A stretch of 64,000 nucleotides of DNA from Crocosphaera watsonii WH 8501 (lineage in GTDB: Bacteria > Cyanobacteriota > Cyanobacteriia > Cyanobacteriales > Microcystaceae). Made by a program: the position numbers and the translations under genes. The notes under the pieces are model-generated. The model searched no databases and was not told where the DNA came from. It saw nothing but the letters and a program-made list of their open reading frames with translations. The stretch lies in the NCBI RefSeq assembly GCF_000167195.1, contig NZ_AADV02000003.1:236501-300500 (forward strand), written 5' to 3'. The stretch's first letter is position 1, and every line of letters starts with the position of its first letter. Shown here one piece after another: positions 19,994 to 29,168 of the stretch.

Positions 19994-21331
19994 GTGGGAC
20001 TACGACAACAAAAAAAACAACTAATTAAATATTTTCTACGAGTCGGATTATTTTTCGTCGTTGCTTCTTGGATTTTATCTCCTTTTCTAGCTGGACAAAA
20101 AGTTGTTGCTCAAACTAATAATTCTTCGGTTAATGTTCTTAATCAAGGTATCCAAAGTCAACAAATTGTTTCTCAGAATTTAGAGACAATGTGGAACGAT
20201 GTTCTTAATTCTGGTGTTTGGGATGCAATGGTTTGGGTAGGTACTCTTTTTACTGTGGCATTATTAACTATTTGGGTTTCTAAGGTGTTACGAGATTCTT
20301 TGAATAATGAGTTATCTGTTGATTATTTAACTTCTTTTCTTTGGTTATTTTTAGTCTTACTCTTACTGATAAATGATGGAGCTAATCTACGAAATACGGT
20401 TTTGGGACTCAGAGAACTGATTAACTTAACCAATGAAGAAGTTTTAGCTGTTCAGGTAGGTAGTTTAACTTTAGAAGAATCTTTTAACAATGTTGTTCAA
20501 TCTGCTAATTTTAATAGTTGGGTACAACAGAAAACCATAGAATGTGAGAGTTTGCCCGATGAGACTGCCAAAGCGAAATGTCAGCAAGAGTTAGCGCAAG
20601 AGATTCAAGACAATGAAGATGCTCTAACACAAGAAAATCCCAATTTTTTATCTGGTCAATGGATTGCTGATGCTGTTGGTGACGCATTTCAACGAGGTCT
20701 GGAAATTATGCTTTTTGGTGTAGGTATTGCTTTCCAATGGTTAGTAGAAATTACTTTATTGTTAACTGCTTTGATTTCTCCTTTGGCTGTAGCTGGTAGT
20801 TTACTTCCTTTACAACAACGACCTTTATTTACTTGGTTATTGAGTTTTTATTCTGTGGGTTTATGTAAGCTTTTTTACAACATTATTGTTGGTTTAGTTG
20901 CCTATATTCTGAGTAACAATACGTCATCAGGAAATCCCAGTGGTGGCACTATTATCATTGCCATAGCTGTGGGTATTTTATCACCTATTTTAGCTGTGGG
21001 ATTGGCTGCTGGTGGTGGCATGGCTACGTTCATGAGTCTGGGTAGTTTAATGGCGCAAGCTGGTGGCGTAGTTGGGGGTTTGGGGTTGGGATTGACTGGA
21101 AAGGGGCTAGGAATGGCAGGACGGGCAGCTACACCTGCACTGCAAGCAGGTGCCAGAGGTGTGGCTAATGCTGCTAATGCCAACTTTAGGACTGGTTACG
21201 GGGCTGCTAGGAGACCTCGTTATTCATCTGGTGGTGGTTTATCTGGTGGTGGTGGTGGTTCTCCTCGTTTACCTCAACGCCCTTCACCACCTCAACTCCC
21301 TTCTGCGGCTGGTTCGGTGACTAAACATTGA
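19994..21331 (+). CDS. VirB6/TrbL-like polytopic membrane protein of a type IV secretion-like operon
   Basis: The 445-residue protein starts at GTG with an AGGAGA ribosome binding site 9 bases upstream. It has a cleavable or anchor N-terminal helix (about 12-33), helices near 75-92, 105-122 and 235-260, and a pair near 270-300 and 315-340. A glycine-rich, hydrophobic segment and a Gly/Pro-rich cytoplasmic or periplasmic tail follow. The region SPLAVAGSLLPLQQRPLFTW resembles the conserved core of TrbL/VirB6 channel proteins. The genes downstream look like VirB8- and VirB10-type parts. The set may be the remains of an integrated conjugative element or a cyanobacterial secretion device. Assignment is by topology and context. 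Confidence 0.55.
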   Translation: MGLRQQKKQLIKYFLRVGLFFVVASWILSPFLAGQKVVAQTNNSSVNVLNQGIQSQQIVSQNLETMWNDVLNSGVWDAMVWVGTLFTVALLTIWVSKVLRDSLNNELSVDYLTSFLWLFLVLLLLINDGANLRNTVLGLRELINLTNEEVLAVQVGSLTLEESFNNVVQSANFNSWVQQKTIECESLPDETAKAKCQQELAQEIQDNEDALTQENPNFLSGQWIADAVGDAFQRGLEIMLFGVGIAFQWLVEITLLLTALISPLAVAGSLLPLQQRPLFTWLLSFYSVGLCKLFYNIIVGLVAYILSNNTSSGNPSGGTIIIAIAVGILSPILAVGLAAGGGMATFMSLGSLMAQAGGVVGGLGLGLTGKGLGMAGRAATPALQAGARGVANAANANFRTGYGAARRPRYSSGGGLSGGGGGSPRLPQRPSPPQLPSAAGSVTKH

Positions 21332-21354
21332 ACATTGAACATTGAACATTGAAC

Positions 21355-21446
21355 GAATACCGCTAAGTTATCCTGTTTGGACAGGCTGAAACCACCATTA
21401 TTCCGTAGCGATCGCCACCATCTTGAGTCTTAACTTAGCGGCATTC
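21355..21446. repeat. 92-bp MITE-like element inserted in a heptamer array
   Basis: The element begins GAATACCGCTAAGTTA and ends TAACTTAGCGGCATTC, an inverted match at 15 of 16 positions. On both sides lie ATTGAAC heptamers (21326-21354 and 21447-21456), and AAC is present at both borders. The element thus appears to have inserted into a pre-existing heptamer repeat. Confidence 0.6.
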
Positions 21447-21638
21447 AACATTGAACATCTTTCATTTTGGTTTCAAGCCTCTCCCGTCCCGGAGAAAGAA
21501 GTTTGCTCGAGGTTTCAAGCCTACTTCCAAAGGAATGATAAATGATAAATGAAATGACGGTATTACCTCCGAATGCTCCTAATCCTCCTACTAGACCTAT
21601 TTATTAATTGTTCATTATCCATTGTCCATTATAAGGTT

Positions 21639-22421
21639 ATGAAGTCTCGATTAATTCAAGAAAAAAAGTTATTTGGAAAAGACATTTCTTTACCCAGTGC
21701 TTACGGCAGTACCGTTCTACTTTGTTTGGGGGTATCTGTTGGCACCATTGTCTTACAAATAGGGGTATTGATTGGCATCTTTGCTGTTGCTAGAAAACCA
21801 CCACCAGTCCTTGTACAAACACAGTCAGGGGATAGCTTAGTGGTTAAGGATATTCCTGCTTCTAGCAGAGATAGTAAGGCTATTTCTAAGTTTACAGGAG
21901 AAGTGTTAACCATGATGTTATCTTGGTCTGGTTATTTACCTGCTGAAACTATTCAAGAAAGCACAAAACCTAGACGGGATAGAGGGATAACCGTGGAAGG
22001 GGAGAACTCAAAGTATGTTTTACCTACCAATTCTTGGGAAGCTAGTTTTGCTTTTGAGCCTGAATTTAGAGCAGAATTCTTACCTAAATTAGCCCAATTT
22101 GTTCCCAAAGCGATTTTTAATGGTCAAGCTCAAACTTTTTATGTTCCGCAGTTTGTGGGTGAACCGGTTTCAGTAGGACAAGGAAAATGGAAGTTAGATG
22201 TTATTGGTTCCATTCATGTCATCGGACAAAACCATCAATTGAAAGACTCTATTCCTTTTAATCGTACTGTTTATGTCAGAGCAATTACCCCTATGTTTAA
22301 ACGGGGTATTCCTGAAGATTCGAGCCATAATCAGTTGGCTCATAAAGTTCTTAAAATTCGCTCTGCTGCTTTAGAAATTTATGCCATTACTGACTTAGAA
22401 GACAAAGAAATAGGCAACTGA
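21639..22421 (+). CDS. VirB8/TraE-like single-pass inner-membrane protein
   Basis: An ATG at 21639, preceded by TAAGG, gives a ~260-residue protein; the frame is open further upstream to 21573 but that extension looks untranslated. A short cytoplasmic head is followed by one transmembrane helix (about residues 22-48). The soluble domain contains TNSWEASFAFEPEFRAEFLP and QAQTFYVPQFVGEPVSVGQG. This is the topology of VirB8/TraE assembly factors. It lies between VirB6-like and VirB10-like genes in the same direction. No enzymatic motif is visible. The call depends on topology and neighbours, not on a family signature I can name. Confidence 0.45.
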   Translation: MKSRLIQEKKLFGKDISLPSAYGSTVLLCLGVSVGTIVLQIGVLIGIFAVARKPPPVLVQTQSGDSLVVKDIPASSRDSKAISKFTGEVLTMMLSWSGYLPAETIQESTKPRRDRGITVEGENSKYVLPTNSWEASFAFEPEFRAEFLPKLAQFVPKAIFNGQAQTFYVPQFVGEPVSVGQGKWKLDVIGSIHVIGQNHQLKDSIPFNRTVYVRAITPMFKRGIPEDSSHNQLAHKVLKIRSAALEIYAITDLEDKEIGN

Positions 22422-22470
22422 GCAATTAACAGTTAACAGTTAACAATTAACAATTACGGAGGATTTAACC

Positions 22471-23139
22471 ATGAGTGATCAACCCAATTACAGCAACGAA
22501 GACATTAACCAATTATTAGGATTGGAATTCAGACCAGTTACCTTAACTGAGGAGGAAAACAATGAGTTAGTTTTTGATAATGAATCGATTGAAATTGAAG
22601 AAACAAATAGGAAATCTTGGTCATCAAATCCCTGGGCTAAATTAGGATTAATTGGAGGGGTTTTAGGATTGGTTTTTTTGGGTATCGGGACGTTTGTTAC
22701 TGTTAGTGGTAATTTAGCTAATTCTTCTAATTTACAAGCTAATCAATCAGAAAATGAAGAAACTACTGAAGATTCTGGTCCATCAGAAGCGGAAACTTTA
22801 GCTGCTCTCAAAGCTAAAGCAGCCCTTGCTGGTCAAGAAAGTGAGTTAAATCGTTTAAAAGCGGTTGATGAGCCATTAGAGCAACAGGAACAACAACCAG
22901 AGACGAATTTAGTCTCTACCGAACCACAACAACCAGTTAAGGCTGTTTCTACTCCACCACCACGGCCTCAAACAGTGGCAGTGCGTCCCACTCCTAAACC
23001 CCTACCAAAACCAGTGAGAGCAACTTCTCGTCCATCTGCTCCTCCTGTAAGACAAACTCCGCCCTCAGCAACCACGAAAACGGTAGATCCCCTGCAACAA
23101 TGGCAAACCTTAGCTCAAATAGGCAGTTATGGGGGTGGA
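22471..23139 (+). pseudogene. VirB10/TonB-like protein truncated by IS1380
   Basis: An ATG at 22471, preceded by GGAGG, gives an acidic N-terminal cytoplasmic part. One membrane helix (about 58-78), a Glu/Gln coiled region and a Pro-rich periplasmic linker (about 150-205) follow, ending DPLQQWQTLAQIGSYGGG. At 23140 the IS1380 terminal repeat begins and the frame runs on only to 23256 inside the element. The C-terminal channel domain expected in VirB10/TrbI proteins is missing. The right side of the IS does not continue this protein. Confidence 0.55.
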
Positions 23140-25135
23140 CCCGAATTTCTCACAAAATCTGCGATCGCCAAACACAGAAGCCTTACAGGAAGTGGGTTTG
23201 AACAGAGCGATCGCAGATTTCCCCAACCAACAGTCTGTTGTCAGATTTTAAGTTAAAATCAACCCGAATTAGACAAAGATGAAAAGATAAATCAATCACT
23301 CATTTTTCCAAAAAAATTATTAATAAAATCTCTAATAGTACTAGATTGTTAGAATAAAATATGCTATAATTTAATTATTAAAGCAATTTACCTTAAACTG
23401 ATTTAATGAGTCCCAGTCATCCCCGAACCCCTCGTCAAGTAATCAACTTTAGTAAACAGAAAGGAAAAGAAATAATCGCTAATTTTGATGGGGGACTAAT
23501 CACTTCAGATGCGGGGATTGTCTGGATAGCTGAGTTGGATAAAAAACTGGGAATTACCGAGAAGTTTGGTAACTGTTTTCAAGATCATCGTCATCAATCT
23601 TATGTAGATCATTCCGTTCATGAGTTATTAGCACAAAGGCTTTATGGAATTATTTTAGGCTATGAAGATGTCAATGACCATGATAAATTACGTCACGATC
23701 CTGCCCTTAAGATCGCTTTAGAAAAGCTTAATGAACTTGAAGATAAAAAGGGATGGTTAGCTGGAAAAAGTACAATTAATAGATTGGAATATTGTCCTGA
23801 GACTATTCTCGACCAAAAAACGAGTCGTTATCATAAAATAGAACCCAACTTTGAAGCCATTGAAAAATCTTTTGTCGATTTTTTTTTAGAGTCTTATAAA
23901 AAACCTCCCTTAAGTATTATATTAGATATGGATGTCACGGATGACCAAGTACATGGTAATCAAGAAGGGGCATTTTTTAATATTTATTATCACGGAGTAT
24001 GTTATGCTCCTTTATATATTTTCTGTGGGCATCATTTATTAGTTGCTAAACTTCGTTCATCTAATGTAGATTCAACCGATGGAGCCTTAAACGAATTACA
24101 AAGAATTATCGGACTAATTAGAGAAAAATGGTCAGAGACTCATATCCTAGTTAGGGGTGATAGTGCCTATGCCCGTGAAGAAATCTTCTATTTTTGTGAA
24201 AATCAGCCTTTAGTTGATTATGTTATAGCTATGGGAACAAATGGCGTTATTAAGTTACGAGCGGATGATGTAATTGAAAAAGCCAAACATGAATATGAAA
24301 AAAAACTAGCTCCAATAACTGAATTAATGGATAGTTTATTTCAGAAAAAAGAAGATTTAGAAGAAGTTAAAAAATTAGTACCAATTTCTACTTGGCATCG
24401 CTCTATTCGTTATAAAACAGAAAAGTCATGGAGTTGTCAAAGAAGAGTAGTGACAAAAGTTTGTTATGGAAGTGATGGCTTAAAAATGCGCCATGTGGTG
24501 ACATCTTTGCCCGCTTCAAAAATTCCACCCTCAAAACTTTATACAAAAAAATACTGTCCGAGAGGCGAGATGGAAAATCGGATTAAAGAACAACAATTAG
24601 ACTTGTTAGCTGATAGAACTTCAACTCAAACATTTCAAAGTAATCAACTAAGATTATGGATACATTCCTGGGCTTATGTTCTCATAAATGCTTTTCGTCA
24701 ACACTGTTTAAAAAAAACTTCATTGGCTAAAGCAACTGTGGGAAGAATACGTCTAAATCTTCTTAAGTTGGGAGCCAGAATAAAGATTAGTTGTAGAAGA
24801 ATTATTATCGCTATAGCTAGTGCTTGTCCTTATCAAGATATTTTGTCTATTGCTAACAAAAGAATTAAAACTATTCCTAATACTGGATAAGTAGAATAAG
24901 TTGTTTTTTAAAAAAGATATCTATCATAAGTTGTTGACTGACTGATACTTTCATTTAGTCTTATTTATCGTGGAGAAAATTAAAAGTCAATATAATTATT
25001 CCCTCTTAAACTCAATTTTTGGATAATCAAAGTCAATTTTTTTATTCATCTATATTCAAAATTTCTATTAGTCCTAAAAATTATCATTTTTCATCTCTGG
25101 ATTGGGCTTTCAAATTAATTTGTGAGAAATCCGGG
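23140..25135 (+). mobile_element. IS1380-family element, copy 1 (complete)
   Basis: The 1996-bp element has terminal repeats: left CCCGAATTTCTCACAAA, right the complement of CCCGGATTTCTCACAAA (16 of 17 match). It contains one intact transposase. The 4-bp flanks are TGGA on the left and TAAG on the right, so there is no target-site duplication. A near-identical inverted copy lies at 54556-56552, and a MITE with the same repeats at 49119-49294. Confidence 0.9.
23406..24890 (+). CDS. IS1380-family transposase, intact
   Basis: This 494-residue protein has the IS1380 DDE-type layout. The N-terminal FDGGLITSDAGIVWIAELD is followed by LILDMDVTDDQVHG-like text (ILDMDVTDDQVHGNQEG), carrying the first catalytic Asp. 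HILVRGDSAYAREEIFYFCE holds the second Asp, and the C-terminal CPRGEMENRIKEQQLDLLAD holds the Glu. The length is normal for the family. An ATG preceded by a weak ribosome site starts it ~265 bp inside the element. Compared with copy 2 it keeps the correct frame through GTCGAT followed by TTTTTTT. It is therefore a likely source of mobility for the shorter MITE. Confidence 0.9.
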   Translation: MSPSHPRTPRQVINFSKQKGKEIIANFDGGLITSDAGIVWIAELDKKLGITEKFGNCFQDHRHQSYVDHSVHELLAQRLYGIILGYEDVNDHDKLRHDPALKIALEKLNELEDKKGWLAGKSTINRLEYCPETILDQKTSRYHKIEPNFEAIEKSFVDFFLESYKKPPLSIILDMDVTDDQVHGNQEGAFFNIYYHGVCYAPLYIFCGHHLLVAKLRSSNVDSTDGALNELQRIIGLIREKWSETHILVRGDSAYAREEIFYFCENQPLVDYVIAMGTNGVIKLRADDVIEKAKHEYEKKLAPITELMDSLFQKKEDLEEVKKLVPISTWHRSIRYKTEKSWSCQRRVVTKVCYGSDGLKMRHVVTSLPASKIPPSKLYTKKYCPRGEMENRIKEQQLDLLADRTSTQTFQSNQLRLWIHSWAYVLINAFRQHCLKKTSLAKATVGRIRLNLLKLGARIKISCRRIIIAIASACPYQDILSIANKRIKTIPNTG

Positions 25136-25361
25136 TAAGGTGGTGCAAATATCTCAATCACAAATACGAGGGGCAGCATGGCTTAAAGCAATGGATACTT
25201 CTAATAGTAAGGGATCTGGGTGCGATCGCTCCATTAAACAAATGGATGTAGGCCCAACCCTGGTTATGCCTGCGGGGGCTCCAAGTGGAGCAGCAGAACC
25301 CCAGGACTTCACAATCCTTGGACAAGTTTCTTCTTACCGAAGTATCCAAATAGAAGAATAA
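25136..25361 (+). pseudogene. C-terminal fragment, possibly HpsA-like exported protein
   Basis: Right of IS1380 copy 1 the frame reads GKVVQISQSQIRGAAWLKAM, then GSGCDRSIKQMDVG and PQDFTILGQVSSYRSIQIEE before a stop. This looks like the tail of a larger exported protein whose 5' part was removed by the IS junction. It stands just before a pseudopilin operon. In filamentous cyanobacteria hpsA is the gene upstream of the pseudopilins hpsB and hpsC, so an HpsA-like identity is plausible. The sequence evidence alone is weak. Confidence 0.35.
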
Positions 25362-25592
25362 GAAGGTGAAAAATCAAAAATTTAATTGGGTGTATTCACC
25401 TTTCAGTTAATACCAACTTAGGTCAATTGCTAATTTTGTAGACAAATAACGGTAGTTTAGGGGGAAAAATGGGAAAACTTAGAATTAGAGACCAACCGCC
25501 CCCTTCTCTATCCTCCCATACCCACAGTTGGCAACTTAATCAAAAATAAACCAATCCATGATTAGCTTTGTTGTTTTCCAGGGACTCATACC

Positions 25593-26462
25593 ATGAACAA
25601 ACCACTGTTATTCCTAATTCTAAATCGCTCAAAACAACGAATTAATAAGGGCTTTAGTCTGTTTGAAGTCAGCCTCTCCATTTTAATATCCTCAGCCTTT
25701 TTAATGGGGACCTTACAAGCGATGACCATTAACGCTGTTTTGCAAGTTAAATCAGAAAGACAAGCTCAAGCCAACTTTTTGATCCAACAAGACATTGAAA
25801 TAATACAGGCAACCGCCAGTAATATGAGTCTTGAATATTATAAAAAAACTGATATTAAACCTATTCTTAACCCTAATAATTATCAAGACAACTACCTTTG
25901 TCGCGGTCCTAAACGGAGGAGTAAAGATACGCGTTTTGGGGCCGATTTAGTCAAGGAGTTAGACCGACGATTGAGCAAGGATATAAAGCCTAACGGTGAT
26001 GATGACAAGAGCACTGAATCTAAGCCAGCTATTAAAGATTTAAATAAAGTCTTTTCCGGTGCTGAAGATTTCGAGCAATTTAAAACAGATGACAACGGGA
26101 ATGTTGTTTTTAACAATGGTACTAAGAGACCAGAATTAAAAACAAATCCCGACCCCAAAAAAGTTGTGGTTCAAATAGTCATGAACGGCAGTGATGATGA
26201 ATCAGACCCAAATTTTGAAAATAATCTTCTCAATCAAAACTATCGTATGGTTCGATTGATGACGGTTGACAAAAGCACCAGATACGACGTTTTACAAGTT
26301 TATTATCGAGTTGGAAAACCCTATCCAGAGCAAGGAGGAGAAGATCGAGATGGTGACAATTTACGAGATGACGAAGCAGGCAGAATATCAATCATCGCCG
26401 AAAATTACACAGAGGTTATACCGGCCGCTGTTGCTGAGTGCGGTCTCCCACAGCGCAAATAG
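25593..26462 (+). CDS. Type IV pseudopilin, HpsB-like
   Basis: This 289-residue protein starts MNKPLLFLILNRSKQRINKG, then FSLFEVSLSILISSAFLMGT. That is a prepilin leader with a Gly before the mature Phe and the Glu at mature position 5. The rest is a soluble domain rich in charged residues, with a PEQGGEDRDGDNLRDDE acidic loop near the C-terminus. It is followed by two more pseudopilins in the same direction, as in the hps cluster for polysaccharide secretion and gliding. The coding end overlaps the possible start of the next pilin. It should be processed by PilD and delivered to the inner membrane or pilus. Confidence 0.7.
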   Translation: MNKPLLFLILNRSKQRINKGFSLFEVSLSILISSAFLMGTLQAMTINAVLQVKSERQAQANFLIQQDIEIIQATASNMSLEYYKKTDIKPILNPNNYQDNYLCRGPKRRSKDTRFGADLVKELDRRLSKDIKPNGDDDKSTESKPAIKDLNKVFSGAEDFEQFKTDDNGNVVFNNGTKRPELKTNPDPKKVVVQIVMNGSDDESDPNFENNLLNQNYRMVRLMTVDKSTRYDVLQVYYRVGKPYPEQGGEDRDGDNLRDDEAGRISIIAENYTEVIPAAVAECGLPQRK

Positions 26463-26979
26463 GGGAGTTACCCTCTTAGAAATCATTATTGTTGGGGTAA
26501 TCACTGGGATTATTGCTGCGATCGGGACCCCGAGTTTGATGGCAATGTTACGAGGAGATGAAGTCAAAGAAGGTCTTGATCAAATTAAACTGGCCCTGCA
26601 AGATGCCCAAAAACAAGCCATCCGCAACTCTAAGAAATGCACCATCATAGTCAGGAAAAAGCCCGGGGATGACCATTTTTCTCTTGATATTACAGATCCT
26701 AACGATCAAAGTTGTTTAGGTGGCGTGGACAGGGAATTACCCGAAAGCGTTGATGTTGTCATGAATGGTACCAACCTCCCAGGAGGTGTGACTTTTTCCT
26801 TTAAAGGTACAACAACAGAAACGGGAACTGTTGTAGTTCAACCGAAAAAAGGAAATGGACAAAAAAGATGTCTAGTTATCAGTAGTGGACTAGGAATTAT
26901 GAGAACAGGAATTTACGAGTCCAGCGCATCCGATGAGTCCATAAAGGGTGACAACTGTAAAAAATTAATAGAAAAATAA
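26368..26979 (+). CDS. Type IV pseudopilin (GspH/FimT-like)
   Basis: The prepilin signature is NRGVTLLEIIIVGVITGIIA, with Gly before the cleavage site and Glu at mature position 5. The globular part shows the GspH-type pattern RNSKKCTIIVRKK and a C-terminal Cys pair. The start is uncertain. An ATG at 26368 gives a long leader overlapping the upstream gene by ~95 bp; a TTG near 26431 would give a more normal leader (about 13 residues) and fit translational coupling. It lies between HpsB- and HpsC-like genes and is probably a minor pilin of the same complex. Confidence 0.7.
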   Translation: MTKQAEYQSSPKITQRLYRPLLLSAVSHSANRGVTLLEIIIVGVITGIIAAIGTPSLMAMLRGDEVKEGLDQIKLALQDAQKQAIRNSKKCTIIVRKKPGDDHFSLDITDPNDQSCLGGVDRELPESVDVVMNGTNLPGGVTFSFKGTTTETGTVVVQPKKGNGQKRCLVISSGLGIMRTGIYESSASDESIKGDNCKKLIEK

Positions 26980-26988
26980 GGAAAAATT

Positions 26989-27729
26989 ATGTTAAAAATC
27001 TATTTAAAACTCTTACAAAAATACCGTCCTTCTGCCGGTTGGACTCTTGCTGAGTTAATGATTGCTGCTTCCATGACTTTGATGGTTGTAATGGCTTCTG
27101 GGTTCGGATTAATCATGATTTTAAAGGAAAATAAAGTTGCTAATGCCACTGGAGAAATGCAATACGATCTCAACAGAGCAGCTGAATTTATTAATGAGGA
27201 AATTCGTAGTGCTAAAACCATTGAATATGAGGGTGACATAAATAAACTTAAAGATTACGCTCCAACCTTTTTTAAGAAATATCCTGGCAAAACCCCCATC
27301 CTTGTTCTCAAAATTGATGGGATTTATGAACGAGTGGTTTACTATGTAGATGAAATTGATGAGGATCAACCCTGGCACGGTCCTGGGGAGATTAAACGCT
27401 TTGGTCCACTATTTTTCCAAGATGGAGGTCATATAGATCCAGATGATCAAAGCAATGATAAAGGAAGAAAACCCGATGAGTGGACAAGTCTCACTCTTGT
27501 GGACAAGATGGTACTAGACTTAGATGAAGAACGAAAGGATTGTCGTAACTTAACCCGTGATGATACCAACGAAGGTGAATACACCGATAGTGAAGGTAAC
27601 AGATGGTATCGTTTTCCTAGAAAAACAGAAGAGGTCAAGGGATTTTTTACCTGTGTGCGAGGAGATAAACAACTAGTGCAGCTTGGCGAAAGTAATCCAC
27701 CAGATTTTTACAGAAACTTTCGTGACTAG
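26989..27729 (+). CDS. Type IV pseudopilin, HpsC/PulJ-like
   Basis: The 246-residue protein begins after a good AAGGAAAAATT ribosome site. Its leader reaches SAGWTLAELMIAASMTLMVV, a prepilin motif with Gly before the mature Trp and the Glu at position 5. The head domain begins NRAAEFINEEIRSAKTIEYE, typical of PulJ-like minor pilins. A Cys-containing loop (ERKDCRNLTRDD) and a C-terminal FFTCVRGDKQLVQLG follow. It is the third consecutive pseudopilin. Further hps genes expected downstream are not present because a broken IS630 follows directly. Confidence 0.7.
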   Translation: MLKIYLKLLQKYRPSAGWTLAELMIAASMTLMVVMASGFGLIMILKENKVANATGEMQYDLNRAAEFINEEIRSAKTIEYEGDINKLKDYAPTFFKKYPGKTPILVLKIDGIYERVVYYVDEIDEDQPWHGPGEIKRFGPLFFQDGGHIDPDDQSNDKGRKPDEWTSLTLVDKMVLDLDEERKDCRNLTRDDTNEGEYTDSEGNRWYRFPRKTEEVKGFFTCVRGDKQLVQLGESNPPDFYRNFRD

Positions 27730-27776
27730 CCACGACAATGTGTTTCAATGAAACTAACGGAAGAATCTCGAAGTTG

Positions 27777-29038
27777 ATGTCCATGATAAAAGCATTGCCA
27801 ATTAACCTCTCCAACCTACAGAAAACAGTACTCCAACAAATAGTGAGAGGGACAACAAACCCCTATCGCCTTGTTAGACGAGCCAAGCTAATCTTAGCCG
27901 CAGCATCAGGAGAGAGCAATAGTTCGATTAGTCGAAGATTAGAATTAGACCGAGTACAAGTGCGTCAGTGGCGATCGCGATGGTTTGAGGAGAGAGAAAA
28001 ACTGAGTGCCGCCGAAGAACAACAGGTAACGGAGAAAGCATTAATGGTCTTGATCAAAGGAATTTTAAGCGATCGCCCAAGACCTGGAACAACAAAATCC
28101 TTTACGGTCGAACAAGTAGTCCAGATTGTAGCGATCGCTTGTGAAGAATGTGATGTGAAGAATGTGAAAAATCAGACAGACCAGTGAGCCATTGGACACC
28201 TTCAGAGTTGCGGATGAAGCCATAAAAAGAGGAATTGTCGAAAAGATTTCCCCCCGTAGTGTGGGGCGTTTTTTAAAAAGAAGCGACATTACAACCACAT
28301 CTCGTTCGTTACTGGTTAAATGCCAAAATTGATGATCCCTTAAAATTTAAAAAGCAAGTCAAATATATCTGTGAACTTCATCAAGAAGCTAAAACTTTGT
28401 TAGAACAAGGAATTCATTTAATTAGTACAGATGAAATGACAGGGATTCAAGCTCTTGAGAGATTATTTCCGAACAAAAGAATCAAGCCTAAACAAGTAGA
28501 AAAAATCGAATTTGAATATGAAAGACACGGAACTTTAAGCTTGATTGCGAACTGGGATGTGGCAAGAGGAAAAGTTGTTAGTCCCTCTATTGGACCGACA
28601 AGAACAGAACAAGATTTTTCTGAACATATCCAGAGAACGATTAAGATTGATGAAAAAGCAGAATGGATTTTTATTGTAGATCAACTCAACACTCATAAAT
28701 CGGAAAGCTTAGTCAAATTAGTAGCAGAAAGCTGTGAAATTACTATTGATTTGGGGAGAAAAGGAAAGGAGGGGATTTTGCAATCTATGGACAGCAGAGC
28801 AGATTTTTTATCAGATGAATCTCATCGAATTCGCTTTGTTTATATTCCCAAACATACATCGTGGCTTAATCAAATTGAGTGTTGGTTTTCGATCTTAGTC
28901 AGGCGTTTACTCAAAAGAATTACTGTCCGTTCAACTGAAGAACTATCCCAAAAAATTCTCAATTTTATTGATTACTTTAATCAACATTTTGCTAAGCCGT
29001 TCGTTTGGAAATTTAAGGGCTTTAAAGATCATAAGTGA
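27777..29038 (+). pseudogene. IS630-family transposase, multiply frameshifted
   Basis: The N-terminal part (MSMIKALPINLSNLQK to GTTKSFTVEQVVQIVAIACE) is a helix-turn-helix region. The C-terminal part from 28397 has ISTDEMTGIQALERLF, FIVDQLNTHKSESL and HTSWLNQIECWFSILVRRLL, giving the DDE residues of IS630. Between them (28140-28390) the reading frame changes at least twice. A local duplication of GAATGTGATGTGAA/GAATGTGAA occurs where the first break lies. The middle text SHWTPSEL, DEAIKRGIVEKISPRSVGRF and LVRYWLNAKIDDP is still recognisable. The element is dead. Its ends are not clear; it lies immediately after the pseudopilin operon. Confidence 0.85.
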
Positions 29039-29075
29039 CTGGTGGATTATTTTTGCTAAGCTGCAGTAGGGACTT

Positions 29076-29122
29076 GAGTTCGGAGTTCGGAGTTCGGAGT
29101 TCGGAGTTCGGAGTTCGGAGTT
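29076..29122. repeat. Heptamer tandem repeat GAGTTCG, six copies plus part
   Basis: Six perfect GAGTTCG units and a partial GAGTT form an STRR array between the IS630 remnant and yebC. Confidence 0.85.
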
Positions 29123-29168
29123 TTTTCCATGAGATAATCAGGTTTTAACACTCTTGATGAAAATGGTT

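Noticed and set aside
21471-21530. Two GGTTTCAAGCCT direct repeats ~42 bp apart, as a mini CRISPR.
   Set aside because: Only two short copies, a single unequal spacer and no cas genes nearby.
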